A stretch of 64,000 nt of DNA from the NCBI GenBank assembly GCA_002339675.1, contig DDKB01000022.1:88944-152943 (forward strand). Direction: 5' to 3'. Shown one piece after another: positions 54,036 to 64,000 of this stretch. The position numbers and the translations under genes were made by a program. Under the pieces are notes generated by a model. It was given only the letters and a program-made list of their open reading frames with translations. It made no database searches and had not been told where the DNA came from. The DNA comes from Stutzerimonas stutzeri. Lineage in GTDB: Bacteria > Pseudomonadota > Gammaproteobacteria > Pseudomonadales > Pseudomonadaceae. Every line of letters starts with the position of its first letter. The stretch's first letter is position 1.

Positions 54036-55718
54036 TTAGCTAGCGGTGGCGGTGGCGCCGGCAATCTTGCGGGTAATGTACCACTGCTGTGCAATCGACA
54101 AGCAGTTGTTGACCACCCAATACAGGACCAGACCCGCCGGGAACCAGAGGAAGAAGAAGGTAAAGATGATCGGCAGCAGCTTCATGACCTTTGCCTGCAT
54201 CGGGTCCGGCGGTGTCGGGTTCAGCTGCTGCTGAATGAACATGGTCAGGCCCATGATGATCGGCAGGATAAAGAACGGATCCTTGATCGACAGGTCGGTA
54301 ATCCAGAACATCCACGGCGCTTGGCGCATCTCGACGCTTTCCAGCAACACCCAATAGAGCGAGAGGAACACCGGCATCTGCACCACGATTGGCAGGCAGC
54401 CGCCGAGCGGATTGATCTTTTCCTTTTTGTACAGCTCCATCATCGCCTGGGACATCTTCTGACGATCGTCGCCGAACTGCTCCTTCAGCGCCTGCATCTT
54501 GGGCGAGACCGCACGCATCCGGGCCATCGACTTGTAGCTGGCGGCCGACAGCGGGAAGAACGCCAGCTTGATGATCACGGTCAGTGCGATGATCGACCAG
54601 CCCCAGTTGCCCAACAGCGCGTGGATGTGCTGCAGCAGCCAGAAGATCGGCTGGGCGATGAACCAGAGGATGCCGTAGTCGACGGTCAGGCGCAGGCCGG
54701 GCGAGAGCTCTTCCAGCTGGTCCTGGCTCTTCGGGCCGGCATAGAGCGTTGCCGAGGTCTGGCCCTGGCTGCCGGGCGCCACCGAAACGGCCGGGCCGGT
54801 GAAGCCGATGATGTAGTTGCCCTGACTGTCCTTGCGGGTCTGTACCTGGTTGGTCTGGCCTTCAGGTGGAATCCAGGCGGTAACGAAATAGTGCTGCAGC
54901 CAGGCGATCCAACCACCTTCGACGGTCTTCTTCAGGCTCTTGTCGTCCATGTCGCCCATGGAGACCTTGGTGTACGGCTCGTCCTTGGTCCAGAGCGCTG
55001 CGCCCAGGTAGGTCGCGGTGCCGGTGGCCTTGCTCGACGACGGGTCCTTGCTGCTGTCGCGCTTGAGCTGGCCGAACATGTGGCCCGTCCAGGGCTTGTC
55101 GCTCTGGTTGTCGATCAGGTAGCTGACCTTGAAATCGTAGTCGCCGCGGTCGAAGCTGAAGCGCTTGATATAGCTGACACCGTCTTCGCTGTAGGTCAGG
55201 TCGACAACCAGTTGTTTCTGACCTTCTTCGAGTACGTAGCGCTGCTGCGCACTCTGGTACAGCGGGCGGCCGCTGGCCTTGTCCGGGCCATCGCCGATCA
55301 GCCCGCTCTGGGCTTCATAGGTGCGTTCGCCACTGCGCTCGAACAGCTGGAAGGGCACGTCAGGCCGATCCTGGCTACGCGGATACTGCGGTAGGCGAAG
55401 GTCGACAATGTCGCCGCCGCGCGGATCGATGGCGATGTCCAGCACATCGGTGCGTACACGGATCAGCTGGGCGCTCGCTTGCGCATCGGGCAGCGCGCTC
55501 GCCGCCTGGCCATCGCCGATGGCGGGGATATCGGCCTGTGCTCCACTTCCGTTGTTGGCCGCAGTGGTGGGAGTGTCGGGCAGGGACGAAGTTGCGGGCT
55601 GCTCTTGGCGAGCCTCGTCCGGAATCGCGGTTTGTCCGTAGTCCTGGTTCCACTGCAGGACCATCAGGTAGGCAACGACTGCCAGGGCGACAAGCAGGAT
55701 CGAGCGTTTGATATCCAT
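54036..55718 (-). CDS. yidC: Membrane protein insertase YidC
   Basis: A 560-aa insertase: one N-terminal helix (about 5-22), large periplasmic domain (about 60-345), and the five-helix core with PLSAASYKSMARMR, INPLGGCLPIVVQMPVF and the LVLYWVVNNCLSIAQQW end. It inserts proteins such as the ATP synthase a and c subunits. Confidence 0.97.
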   Translation of the reverse strand: MDIKRSILLVALAVVAYLMVLQWNQDYGQTAIPDEARQEQPATSSLPDTPTTAANNGSGAQADIPAIGDGQAASALPDAQASAQLIRVRTDVLDIAIDPRGGDIVDLRLPQYPRSQDRPDVPFQLFERSGERTYEAQSGLIGDGPDKASGRPLYQSAQQRYVLEEGQKQLVVDLTYSEDGVSYIKRFSFDRGDYDFKVSYLIDNQSDKPWTGHMFGQLKRDSSKDPSSSKATGTATYLGAALWTKDEPYTKVSMGDMDDKSLKKTVEGGWIAWLQHYFVTAWIPPEGQTNQVQTRKDSQGNYIIGFTGPAVSVAPGSQGQTSATLYAGPKSQDQLEELSPGLRLTVDYGILWFIAQPIFWLLQHIHALLGNWGWSIIALTVIIKLAFFPLSAASYKSMARMRAVSPKMQALKEQFGDDRQKMSQAMMELYKKEKINPLGGCLPIVVQMPVFLSLYWVLLESVEMRQAPWMFWITDLSIKDPFFILPIIMGLTMFIQQQLNPTPPDPMQAKVMKLLPIIFTFFFLWFPAGLVLYWVVNNCLSIAQQWYITRKIAGATATAS

Positions 55719-55720
55719 GG

Positions 55721-55966
55721 TTACTCGGTCATCGAAGATGAATTGGAGGGGGAATTGGAAGGCACGGGGTCATAGCCGCCCGGATTCCATGGATGGCAAC
55801 GGCCAAGCCGGCACAGGCTCAGCCAGCCACCACGCATCAGGCCATGGCTTTCGATGGCTTCGAGTGCGTAGCAGGAGCAAGTGGGGTAGAAACGACAATG
55901 ACTGGCCATCATGGGGCTGATGGCGTAGCGGTAAAGCCGAATCGGTATCAGCGCCAGATTACGCAT
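55721..55966 (-). CDS. yidD: Membrane protein insertion efficiency factor YidD
   Basis: An 81-aa basic Cys-rich protein; IRLYRYAISPMMASHCRFYP, CSCYALEAIESHG and GRCHPWNPGGYDPVP are the DUF37/YidD signature. It begins inside the end of rnpA (8-base overlap) and ends 3 bases before yidC. It helps insertion by YidC. Confidence 0.95.
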   Translation of the reverse strand: MRNLALIPIRLYRYAISPMMASHCRFYPTCSCYALEAIESHGLMRGGWLSLCRLGRCHPWNPGGYDPVPSNSPSNSSSMTE

Positions 55967-56354
55967 GGGCAGGCTTGCCCTGGTCGCTGTTCGCCGGCGC
56001 ACGGGCAGGCGTGCGGGACAGGCGTTTCCAGAGTTTGGCAAATTGCTTGGCCAATTCGGTGTTGTCCTGATCGGCCAGACCCTTGCGTGCAATGACCACG
56101 ATGTCCCACCCCGTGAGGTCCAGCTGGTGGAGACGAAAGGTTTCGCGCAGTTGCCGCTTGATGCGGTTGCGCTCCACGGAGAGCTTGACGCTCTTCTTGC
56201 CGATGACCAGTCCGATTCGGGGGTACGGCAGCTCGTTTTCACGCACCAGGAGCAGGATGTTCCTGCCCGGTAGCTTGCCGGAAGGGGAGTCGAAGACAGC
56301 CTTGAACTGGCTCGGGGTCAGCAGTCGCTTTTCCCGACCGAAGTCTCGACTCAC
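55959..56354 (-). CDS. rnpA: Ribonuclease P protein component
   Basis: A 131-aa basic protein with the RNA-binding motif SVERNRIKRQLRETFR. It assists the catalytic RNA in tRNA 5' processing. Starts 17 bases after rpmH, same transcript. Confidence 0.96.
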   Translation of the reverse strand: MSRDFGREKRLLTPSQFKAVFDSPSGKLPGRNILLLVRENELPYPRIGLVIGKKSVKLSVERNRIKRQLRETFRLHQLDLTGWDIVVIARKGLADQDNTELAKQFAKLWKRLSRTPARAPANSDQGKPAHA

Positions 56355-56371
56355 TACCTGTTCCGACGTGT

Positions 56372-56506
56372 TCAGACTGCCAGGCGCTTACGACCCTTGG
56401 CGCGGCGACGCGACAGGACGGCACGGCCGTTCTTGGTGGCCATGCGGGCACGGAAACCGTGGGTGCGGGCGCGCTTGAGGGTGCTGGGCTGGAAAGTGCG
56501 TTTCAT
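56372..56506 (-). CDS. rpmH: 50S ribosomal protein L34
   Basis: 44 codons reading MKRTFQPSTLKRARTHGFRA and ending RRRAKGRKRLAV, the near-invariant L34. It marks the left border of oriC, transcribed away from dnaA. Confidence 0.98.
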   Translation of the reverse strand: MKRTFQPSTLKRARTHGFRARMATKNGRAVLSRRRAKGRKRLAV

Positions 56507-56564
56507 GATGCGTTACCTGGTGATTCGTTGCGGGCCGGAATGGCCCCCTTTTAAGAGACCGGCG

Positions 56565-56593
56565 ATTGTAGAGAAGCCTTGCGGCGAGGTCAA
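56565..56593 (-). promoter_or_regulatory. rpmH promoter
   Basis: Minus-strand TTGACC (56593-56588), exactly 17 bases, TACAAT (56570-56565). Leader of about 50 bases to the rpmH ATG. Confidence 0.75.
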
Positions 56594-56977
56594 TTTCCAA
56601 CCAAGACCTGCCGCATCTAAATTTAGATAAGGAAAGAAAGATTTAAAGCTTTCTAGAAGCTGTGTTTATAAATGGTGTCAGGCGTTTCTGTGGATAACCG
56701 GCTGCAAGCCTCTACATTAGCGTTGTTCAGAGGTTGTAGACCCGGTGCAGTTCCGGTGCGCCCAAGGTGTGTTAGCTCTGGACGGGCTGTGTATAGATAT
56801 CGATCTTATCCACAATGCGTTTGACGCATAGGTTATCCCCCCGTTTATCCGATGAGCTCGAGGGGAGTTATCCACAGATTTGGAAACCGTAATCCGGTCC
56901 AGCCAACTTGCTGAGTTGCCAGCTCGTTGCGGTGCTTCCGTCGAGCACCACTGTGGATAACTGCCCTGTGAAAGGAC
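56594..56977. other. oriC: Chromosomal replication origin oriC
   Basis: Between rpmH and dnaA lie four perfect DnaA boxes TTATCCACA: minus 56689-56697, plus 56806-56814, plus 56868-56876, minus 56952-56960, with weaker TTATCCCCC (56833) and TTATCCGAT (56845). An AT-rich region (56610-56675) includes a 14-bp palindrome ATCTAAATTTAGAT (56615-56628) and is the likely unwinding element. Genes run away from it on both sides. Confidence 0.9.
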
Positions 56978-56983
56978 TACAAT
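56952..56983 (+). promoter_or_regulatory. Probable dnaA promoter overlapped by a DnaA box
   Basis: TACAAT (56978-56983) is a good -10; with an 18-base spacer the -35 would be TGGATA, lying inside the DnaA box 56952-56960. DnaA bound there would repress its own gene. Ribosome-binding site AGGAG at 57012-57016. Confidence 0.5.
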
Positions 56984-57021
56984 GAGCGCCGTTCTGGCTA
57001 TGAAGCGTTTTAGGAGACTCT

Positions 57022-58458
57022 GTGTCGGTGGAACTTTGGCAGCAGTGCGTTGACCTCCTGAGGGACGAACTGCCGGCCCAGCAATTCAACACATGGATCC
57101 GCCCGCTTCAGGTCGAAGCGGACGCGGATGAACTGCGGGTCTACGCGCCTAATCGTTTCGTGCTCGACTGGGTCAATGAAAAGTACCTTTCGCGTCTGAT
57201 GGAACTGCTGGCCGAGCGCGCCACGGGGGTCACGCCTGTGCTTTCGCTGCTGATCGGCAGCAGGCGATCAGCGCCCGTAGCCCCGCGTAGCCCATCCGGG
57301 GTTCCGGCAGCGGCCGCTCCACCCGCCGCCACTGTCGCTGACGCCCCGTCTGTGCCGGGCGCCGAGAGCACGCCGTCGGCGTCGCCTGCTGCCCGGCCCA
57401 GTGAGCGCACCGTTCAGGTCGAGGGCGGGCTCAAGCACACCAGTTACCTCAACCGGACCTTTACCTTCGAGAATTTCGTCGAAGGTAAGTCGAACCAGCT
57501 GGCTCGTGCGGCGGCCTGGCAGGTTGCCGACAACCCGAAGCATGGCTACAACCCGCTCTTTCTGTATGGTGGCGTTGGCCTCGGCAAGACCCACCTCATG
57601 CACGCAGTGGGTAACCATCTGTTGAAGAAAAACCCCAATGCCAAGGTGGTCTATCTTCATTCTGAGCGGTTCGTCGCTGATATGGTCAAGGCACTGCAGC
57701 TGAATGCGATCAACGAGTTCAAGCGGTTCTACCGCTCCGTCGACGCCTTGCTGATCGACGATATCCAGTTCTTCGCCAAGAAGGAGCGATCGCAGGAAGA
57801 GTTCTTCCATACCTTCAATGCGCTGCTCGAAGGCGGCCAACAGGTCATTCTCACCAGCGACCGCTACCCTAAGGAAATTGATGGCCTCGAGGAGCGCCTC
57901 AAATCCCGTTTCGGTTGGGGGCTGACCGTGGCGGTCGAGCCGCCGGAACTCGAGACGCGCGTTGCGATCCTGATGAAAAAGGCCGACCAGGCCAATGTCG
58001 ATCTCCCTCACGATGCGGCCTTCTTCATTGCCCAGCGTATCCGTTCCAACGTGCGCGAGCTGGAGGGCGCCTTGAAGCGTGTCATTGCCCACGCTCATTT
58101 CATGGGCCGCGATATAACGATCGAACTCATCCGCGAATCGCTGAAGGATCTGCTCGCCCTTCAGGACAAGCTGGTGAGTGTGGATAACATTCAGCGCACC
58201 GTTGCCGAGTACTACAAGATCAAGGTGTCGGATCTGCTGTCCAAACGGCGATCGCGCTCTGTTGCCCGGCCGCGTCAGGTCGCCATGGCGCTTTCCAAGG
58301 AGCTGACCAACCACAGCCTTCCGGAAATCGGCGATGCCTTTGGTGGGCGGGACCACACGACGGTGTTGCATGCTTGTCGTAAGATAGCCGAGCTCCGCGA
58401 ACTGGATGCTGACATTCGCGAAGACTACAAGAACCTGCTGCGCACGTTGACAACCTGA
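57022..58458 (+). CDS. dnaA: Chromosomal replication initiator DnaA
   Basis: A 478-aa protein. Domain I (1-80), a long Pro/Ala/Ser-rich linker (about 83-135), AAA+ domain with GGVGLGKTHLMHAVG and LLIDDIQFF, and DNA-binding domain IV with GGRDHTTVLHACRKI. GTG start with AGGAG 5 bases upstream and the conserved SVELWQQC opening. Confidence 0.98.
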   Translation: MSVELWQQCVDLLRDELPAQQFNTWIRPLQVEADADELRVYAPNRFVLDWVNEKYLSRLMELLAERATGVTPVLSLLIGSRRSAPVAPRSPSGVPAAAAPPAATVADAPSVPGAESTPSASPAARPSERTVQVEGGLKHTSYLNRTFTFENFVEGKSNQLARAAAWQVADNPKHGYNPLFLYGGVGLGKTHLMHAVGNHLLKKNPNAKVVYLHSERFVADMVKALQLNAINEFKRFYRSVDALLIDDIQFFAKKERSQEEFFHTFNALLEGGQQVILTSDRYPKEIDGLEERLKSRFGWGLTVAVEPPELETRVAILMKKADQANVDLPHDAAFFIAQRIRSNVRELEGALKRVIAHAHFMGRDITIELIRESLKDLLALQDKLVSVDNIQRTVAEYYKIKVSDLLSKRRSRSVARPRQVAMALSKELTNHSLPEIGDAFGGRDHTTVLHACRKIAELRELDADIREDYKNLLRTLTT

Positions 58459-58495
58459 ATCGATAGCGGCCAATTAATAGGCAAGGGACCAGACC

Positions 58496-59599
58496 ATGCA
58501 ATTCACTATTCAGCGCGAAGCCCTGTTGAAACCCCTGCAGCTGGTGGCCGGCGTCGTCGAGCGTCGGCAGACCCTGCCGGTGTTGTCCAACGTTCTCCTG
58601 GTGGTTCAGGACAATCAGCTGTCGCTGACCGGTACTGATCTCGAGGTTGAACTGGTCGGCCGGGTTGCGCTGGAAGATGCGTCGGAGCCGGGCGAAATCA
58701 CCGTCCCCGCGCGCAAGCTGATGGACATCTGCAAGAGCCTGCAGGCCGATGCGCTGATCGATGTGCGGTTGGACGAGCAGAAAGTCGTCATCAAATCCGG
58801 ACGCAGCCGGTTTACCCTGTCCACGCTGCCTGCCAATGATTTTCCCTCGGTAGAAGAAGGTCCCGGATCGCTGAGTTTCAGCGTCAATCAGGGAAAATTA
58901 CGCCGGTTGATCGAGCGCAGCAGCTTCGCCATGGCCCAGCAGGACGTGCGCTACTACCTCAACGGCATGCTGATCGAGGTGTCGAACGGCATGTTGCGTG
59001 CTGTGGCAACCGATGGCCACCGGCTGGCGATGTGTTCGATGCAGGCCGGAATCGAGCAACCTGACCGGCATCAGGTCATCGTGCCGCGCAAAGGCATCCT
59101 GGAGCTTGCTCGCCTGCTTACCGATCAGGACGGTGACGTCAGCATCGTCCTCGGTCAGCACCATATCCGTGCCACTACCGGAGAGTTCACCTTTACGTCC
59201 AAGCTGGTTGACGGCAAGTTTCCCGACTACGAGCGCGTGCTACCACGCGGTGGTGACAAGCTGGTCGTCGGTGAGCGCCAGTTGCTGCGCGAGGCGTTCA
59301 GCCGCACGGCAATCCTCTCCAATGAAAAGTACCGCGGAATCCGGCTGCAGCTGGAGAGCGGGCTGCTGAAGATCCAGGCCAACAATCCCGAGCAGGAAGA
59401 GGCCGAGGAAGAGGTGGCGGTCGATTATAATGGCGGCTCGCTCGAGATCGGTTTCAACGTCAGCTACCTGCTCGACGTGCTTGGCGTGATGACCACCGAT
59501 CAGGTTCGACTGATCCTTTCGGACGCCAACAGCAGCGCGCTTCTGCAGGAATACGACAACGATGACTCCGCCTACGTCGTCATGCCGATGCGCCTGTAG
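58496..59599 (+). CDS. dnaN: DNA polymerase III beta sliding clamp
   Basis: A 367-aa three-domain clamp beginning MQFTIQREALLKPLQLVAGV and ending YVVMPMRL, the conserved clamp end. AAGGGA precedes the ATG. It tethers the polymerase to DNA. Confidence 0.98.
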   Translation: MQFTIQREALLKPLQLVAGVVERRQTLPVLSNVLLVVQDNQLSLTGTDLEVELVGRVALEDASEPGEITVPARKLMDICKSLQADALIDVRLDEQKVVIKSGRSRFTLSTLPANDFPSVEEGPGSLSFSVNQGKLRRLIERSSFAMAQQDVRYYLNGMLIEVSNGMLRAVATDGHRLAMCSMQAGIEQPDRHQVIVPRKGILELARLLTDQDGDVSIVLGQHHIRATTGEFTFTSKLVDGKFPDYERVLPRGGDKLVVGERQLLREAFSRTAILSNEKYRGIRLQLESGLLKIQANNPEQEEAEEEVAVDYNGGSLEIGFNVSYLLDVLGVMTTDQVRLILSDANSSALLQEYDNDDSAYVVMPMRL

Positions 59600-59612
59600 A
59601 CCACCCGCTTGA

Positions 59613-60721
59613 ATGTCACTTAGCCGCCTTTCCGTCACCGGCGTTCGCAACCTGCAGCCGGTGACGCTGTTTCCCTCCCCCCGGATCAATATCCTCTACG
59701 GCGACAACGGCAGCGGCAAGACCAGTCTGCTTGAAGCCATTCACCTGCTTGGTATGGCGCGTTCGTTCCGTAGCACGCGGCTGATCCCGGTCATCAGTCA
59801 CGCGCAGACCGCCTGCACGGTATTCGGTCAGGTGGAAGTCGCCGATGGACAGTCCGCTGCCCTGGGAATCGCCCGTGATCGCAGCGGTGAGGTGCGTATC
59901 CGGATCAATGGCCAAGGAGTAAAGAGCGCCGCGGAACTCGCCGATGCGCTTCCCTTGCAGTTGATCAACCCCGACAGCTTTCGTCTGCTGGAAGGCGCGC
60001 CGAAGCTGCGGCGACAATTCCTCGACTGGGGCGTGTTCCACGTGGAACGGCGTTTTCTACCAGCCTGGCAGCGCCTGCAGCAAGCCCTCCGGCAACGTAA
60101 CTCGTGGCTTCGGCATGGTACACTGGACGCCGCTTCCCAGGCGGCCTGGGGCCGCGAACTGACCCTGGCGAGTGACGAGATTGACGGCTACCGGCGCGCC
60201 TATATCCAGGCACTCAGGCCGGTATTCGAACGCGTCCTGGCCTCGCTTCTGGACCTCGAAGGTTTTCAGCTGAGTTACTACCGTGGCTGGGACAAGGACA
60301 GGACGCTGGATCAGGTGCTTGCCGCTTCCATCGAGCGTGACCGGGCGATGGGGCATACCCAGGCCGGCCCGCAGCGTGCCGATCTCCGATTGCGCATTGC
60401 CCAGCACAGCGCAGCGGATACGCTTTCCCGTGGTCAGCAGAAGCTGGTGGTGTGCGCCTTGCGGATCGCACAGGGCCACTTGGTGAGCGAGGCCAAGCGT
60501 GGCCAATGCATTTATTTGGTCGATGACCTCCCGTCCGAACTGGACGAGCAGCACCGGCGGTCTCTGTGCCGGTTGCTGGAACAGCTGAATTGCCAGGTCT
60601 TCATCACCTGCGTTGATTCGAACCTATTGCGAGACGGCTGGCGTGACGACACGCCGGTCTCAATGTTTCACGTGGAACAGGGTGGGATCACCCAGGTCCA
60701 CGGCCCCTCGGGAGTGAAGGC

Positions 60722-60725
<4 letters not shown>
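59613..60725 (+). CDS. recF: DNA replication/repair protein RecF
   Basis: A 370-aa SMC-like ATPase with Walker A GDNGSGKTSLLEAIHLLG and signature LSRGQQKLVVCALRI. It loads RecA at gaps. Two parS sites lie inside the coding sequence. The stop overlaps gyrB (ATGA). Confidence 0.97.
60034..60049. other. parS: parS partition site in recF
   Basis: TGTTCCACGTGGAACG holds the palindromic core GTTCCACGTGGAAC; 15 of 16 bases match TGTTCCACGTGGAACA. Confidence 0.9.
60664..60679. other. parS: parS partition site at the end of recF
   Basis: TGTTTCACGTGGAACA, a one-base variant of the full 16-bp palindrome, encoded as MFHVEQ in the RecF C-terminus. Confidence 0.92.
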
Positions 60726-63136
<2,411 letters not shown>

Positions 63137-63195
63137 TGCGTTGTTGCGGTGCCGCCGTGCCGCGGTAACCCTGCGCTGTGAAAGCCGCTAACTCA

Positions 63196-63218
63196 CCCCG
63201 CCTTCTGGCGGGGTTTTT
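63196..63218 (+). terminator. gyrB terminator
   Basis: CCCCGCC-TTCT-GGCGGGG (63196-63213) with TTTTT directly after: a strong intrinsic terminator ending the dnaA-dnaN-recF-gyrB run. Confidence 0.92.
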
Positions 63219-63229
63219 ATTTCCGGCTG

Positions 63230-63245
63230 CGTTCCACGTGGAACA
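63230..63245. other. parS: parS partition site after gyrB
   Basis: CGTTCCACGTGGAACA, 15 of 16 matching the perfect palindrome, intergenic between the gyrB terminator and ahpF. Confidence 0.9.
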
Positions 63246-63288
63246 GGCTGCAGCTCTACGATCATCGATAGCCAAACTGCATCACCCA

Positions 63289-63316
63289 CGTTTGCTCAAT
63301 CAATTTTGAGCAAACG
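63289..63316. promoter_or_regulatory. Perfect 11-bp dyad upstream of ahpF
   Basis: CGTTTGCTCAA and TTGAGCAAACG flank TCAATT. No T-run follows, so it is more likely an operator than a terminator; the start of ahpF is 60 bases further. The cognate regulator is unknown. Confidence 0.55.
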
Positions 63317-63375
63317 CCGTGCTCCCGTAGCATCTCCCCATCGAATAGAAATCCGACTCGCTTGGGGAATACAAA

Positions 63376-64000
63376 ATGCTAGACAGCGCACTCAAAACGC
63401 AACTGAAAACCTACCTGGAAAAGGTCACCCAGCCGTTCGAGATCGTCGCGTCCCTCGGTGACGGCGAAAAATCCCAGGAAATGCTCAAGCTGCTGGAAGA
63501 AATCACCAGCCTGAGCGACAAGATATCCCTGCGCACCGACGGTGATGACGTGCGCAAGCCTTCGTTCGCGCTCAACCGCATCGGTGGTGACATCAGCCTG
63601 CGCTTCGCCGGCATTCCGATGGGCCATGAATTCACCTCCCTGGTCCTGGCGCTGCTGCAGGTTGGCGGGCACCCGTCGAAGACCGCACCGGAGATCATCG
63701 AGCAGATCAAGGCCCTCGACGGCGACTATCACTTCGAAACCTACTTCTCGCTGTCCTGCCAGAACTGCCCGGACGTGGTCCAGGCGCTGAACCTGATGGC
63801 CGTGCTCAACCCGAACATCCACCACGTCGCCATCGACGGTGCGCTGTTCCAGGAAGAGGTCACGGTGCGCCAGGTCATGTCGGTGCCGAGCATCTACCTC
63901 AACGGCGAACTGTTCGGTCAGGGCCGCATGGGTGAAGAAGAGATCCTCGCCAAACTCGACACCGGCGCCTCGGCGCGCGATGCCGAGAAGCTCAGCGCCA
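63376..64000 (+). CDS. ahpF: Alkyl hydroperoxide reductase subunit F (partial)
   Basis: The first 208 codons, cut by the window end. MLDSALKTQLKTYLEKVTQP opens the protein; the N-terminal double thioredoxin-fold domain carries the redox pair SCQNCPDV that passes electrons to AhpC. The full protein (about 520 aa) adds a thioredoxin-reductase-like flavin part. No ahpC lies upstream, where gyrB stands. Confidence 0.95.
   Translation, partial: MLDSALKTQLKTYLEKVTQPFEIVASLGDGEKSQEMLKLLEEITSLSDKISLRTDGDDVRKPSFALNRIGGDISLRFAGIPMGHEFTSLVLALLQVGGHPSKTAPEIIEQIKALDGDYHFETYFSLSCQNCPDVVQALNLMAVLNPNIHHVAIDGALFQEEVTVRQVMSVPSIYLNGELFGQGRMGEEEILAKLDTGASARDAEKLSA

Noticed and set aside
63246..63375. OxyR site upstream of ahpF
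   Set aside because: ATAG occurs at 63268 and 63346 but not in the spaced four-part pattern needed for OxyR.

Overview
This window is the replication-origin region of a high-GC gammaproteobacterium of the Pseudomonas type, probably the P. stutzeri group (Stutzerimonas). The basis is the gene order rpmH-oriC-dnaA-dnaN-recF-gyrB, the rpmH-rnpA-yidD-yidC-mnmE / mnmG-rsmG-parA-parB-atp block, Pseudomonas-type parS sites (core GTTYCACGTGGAAC), a Pseudomonas-type REP element, and a malonate decarboxylase operon with MadLM and MdcR. Species assignment is inference. No rRNA, tRNA, CRISPR array or insertion sequence was seen.

Left part (1-18.5 kb) is accessory metabolism: the tail of a sugar-acid-type IlvD/Edd dehydratase with a fumarylacetoacetate-hydrolase-family gene; mdcR convergent with the complete malonate operon mdcABCDEGH-madLM; a DedA-like membrane protein; a TAXI-type TRAP transporter (binding protein, fused permease, DUF1850 protein); then small exported or conserved proteins, a CobW-like GTPase and an SMI1/KNR4 protein. 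AACAACAA-type motifs at mdcA, mdcG, madL and the TAXI binding-protein gene suggest Hfq/Crc catabolite control.

18.7-34.2 kb holds a four-gene phytochrome system (bphP, a receiver protein, a hybrid kinase, heme oxygenase), a divergent arsenic locus (acr3 against arsR-arsH-ynfA-gapdh-arsJ), a disulfide operon (dsbD, an Lgt-like/TlpA fusion, dsbG), and two overlapping paralogous small genes of unknown function next to the glmS attTn7 position.

34.2-50.2 kb runs mostly leftward from the origin: glmU, a chemoreceptor, glmR, glmS, the complete F1Fo ATP synthase operon atpIBEFHAGDC, parAB and rsmG-mnmG. 50-64 kb is the origin proper. oriC (56.6-57.0 kb) has four perfect DnaA boxes. The space upstream of mnmG (52.1-52.6 kb) carries a diverged copy of part of oriC with three or four near-consensus DnaA boxes. 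Right of oriC, genes run rightward (dnaA, dnaN, recF, gyrB, ahpF), with three parS sites within 3.2 kb; a fourth parS lies about 40 kb to the left at 16.2 kb. The most notable items are the oriC-like module, the paralogous gene pair by glmS, the CA-motif and N-rich leader ORF of the malonate operon, the Lgt-TlpA fusion, ynfA inside an arsJ operon, and a perfect 11-bp dyad before ahpF.
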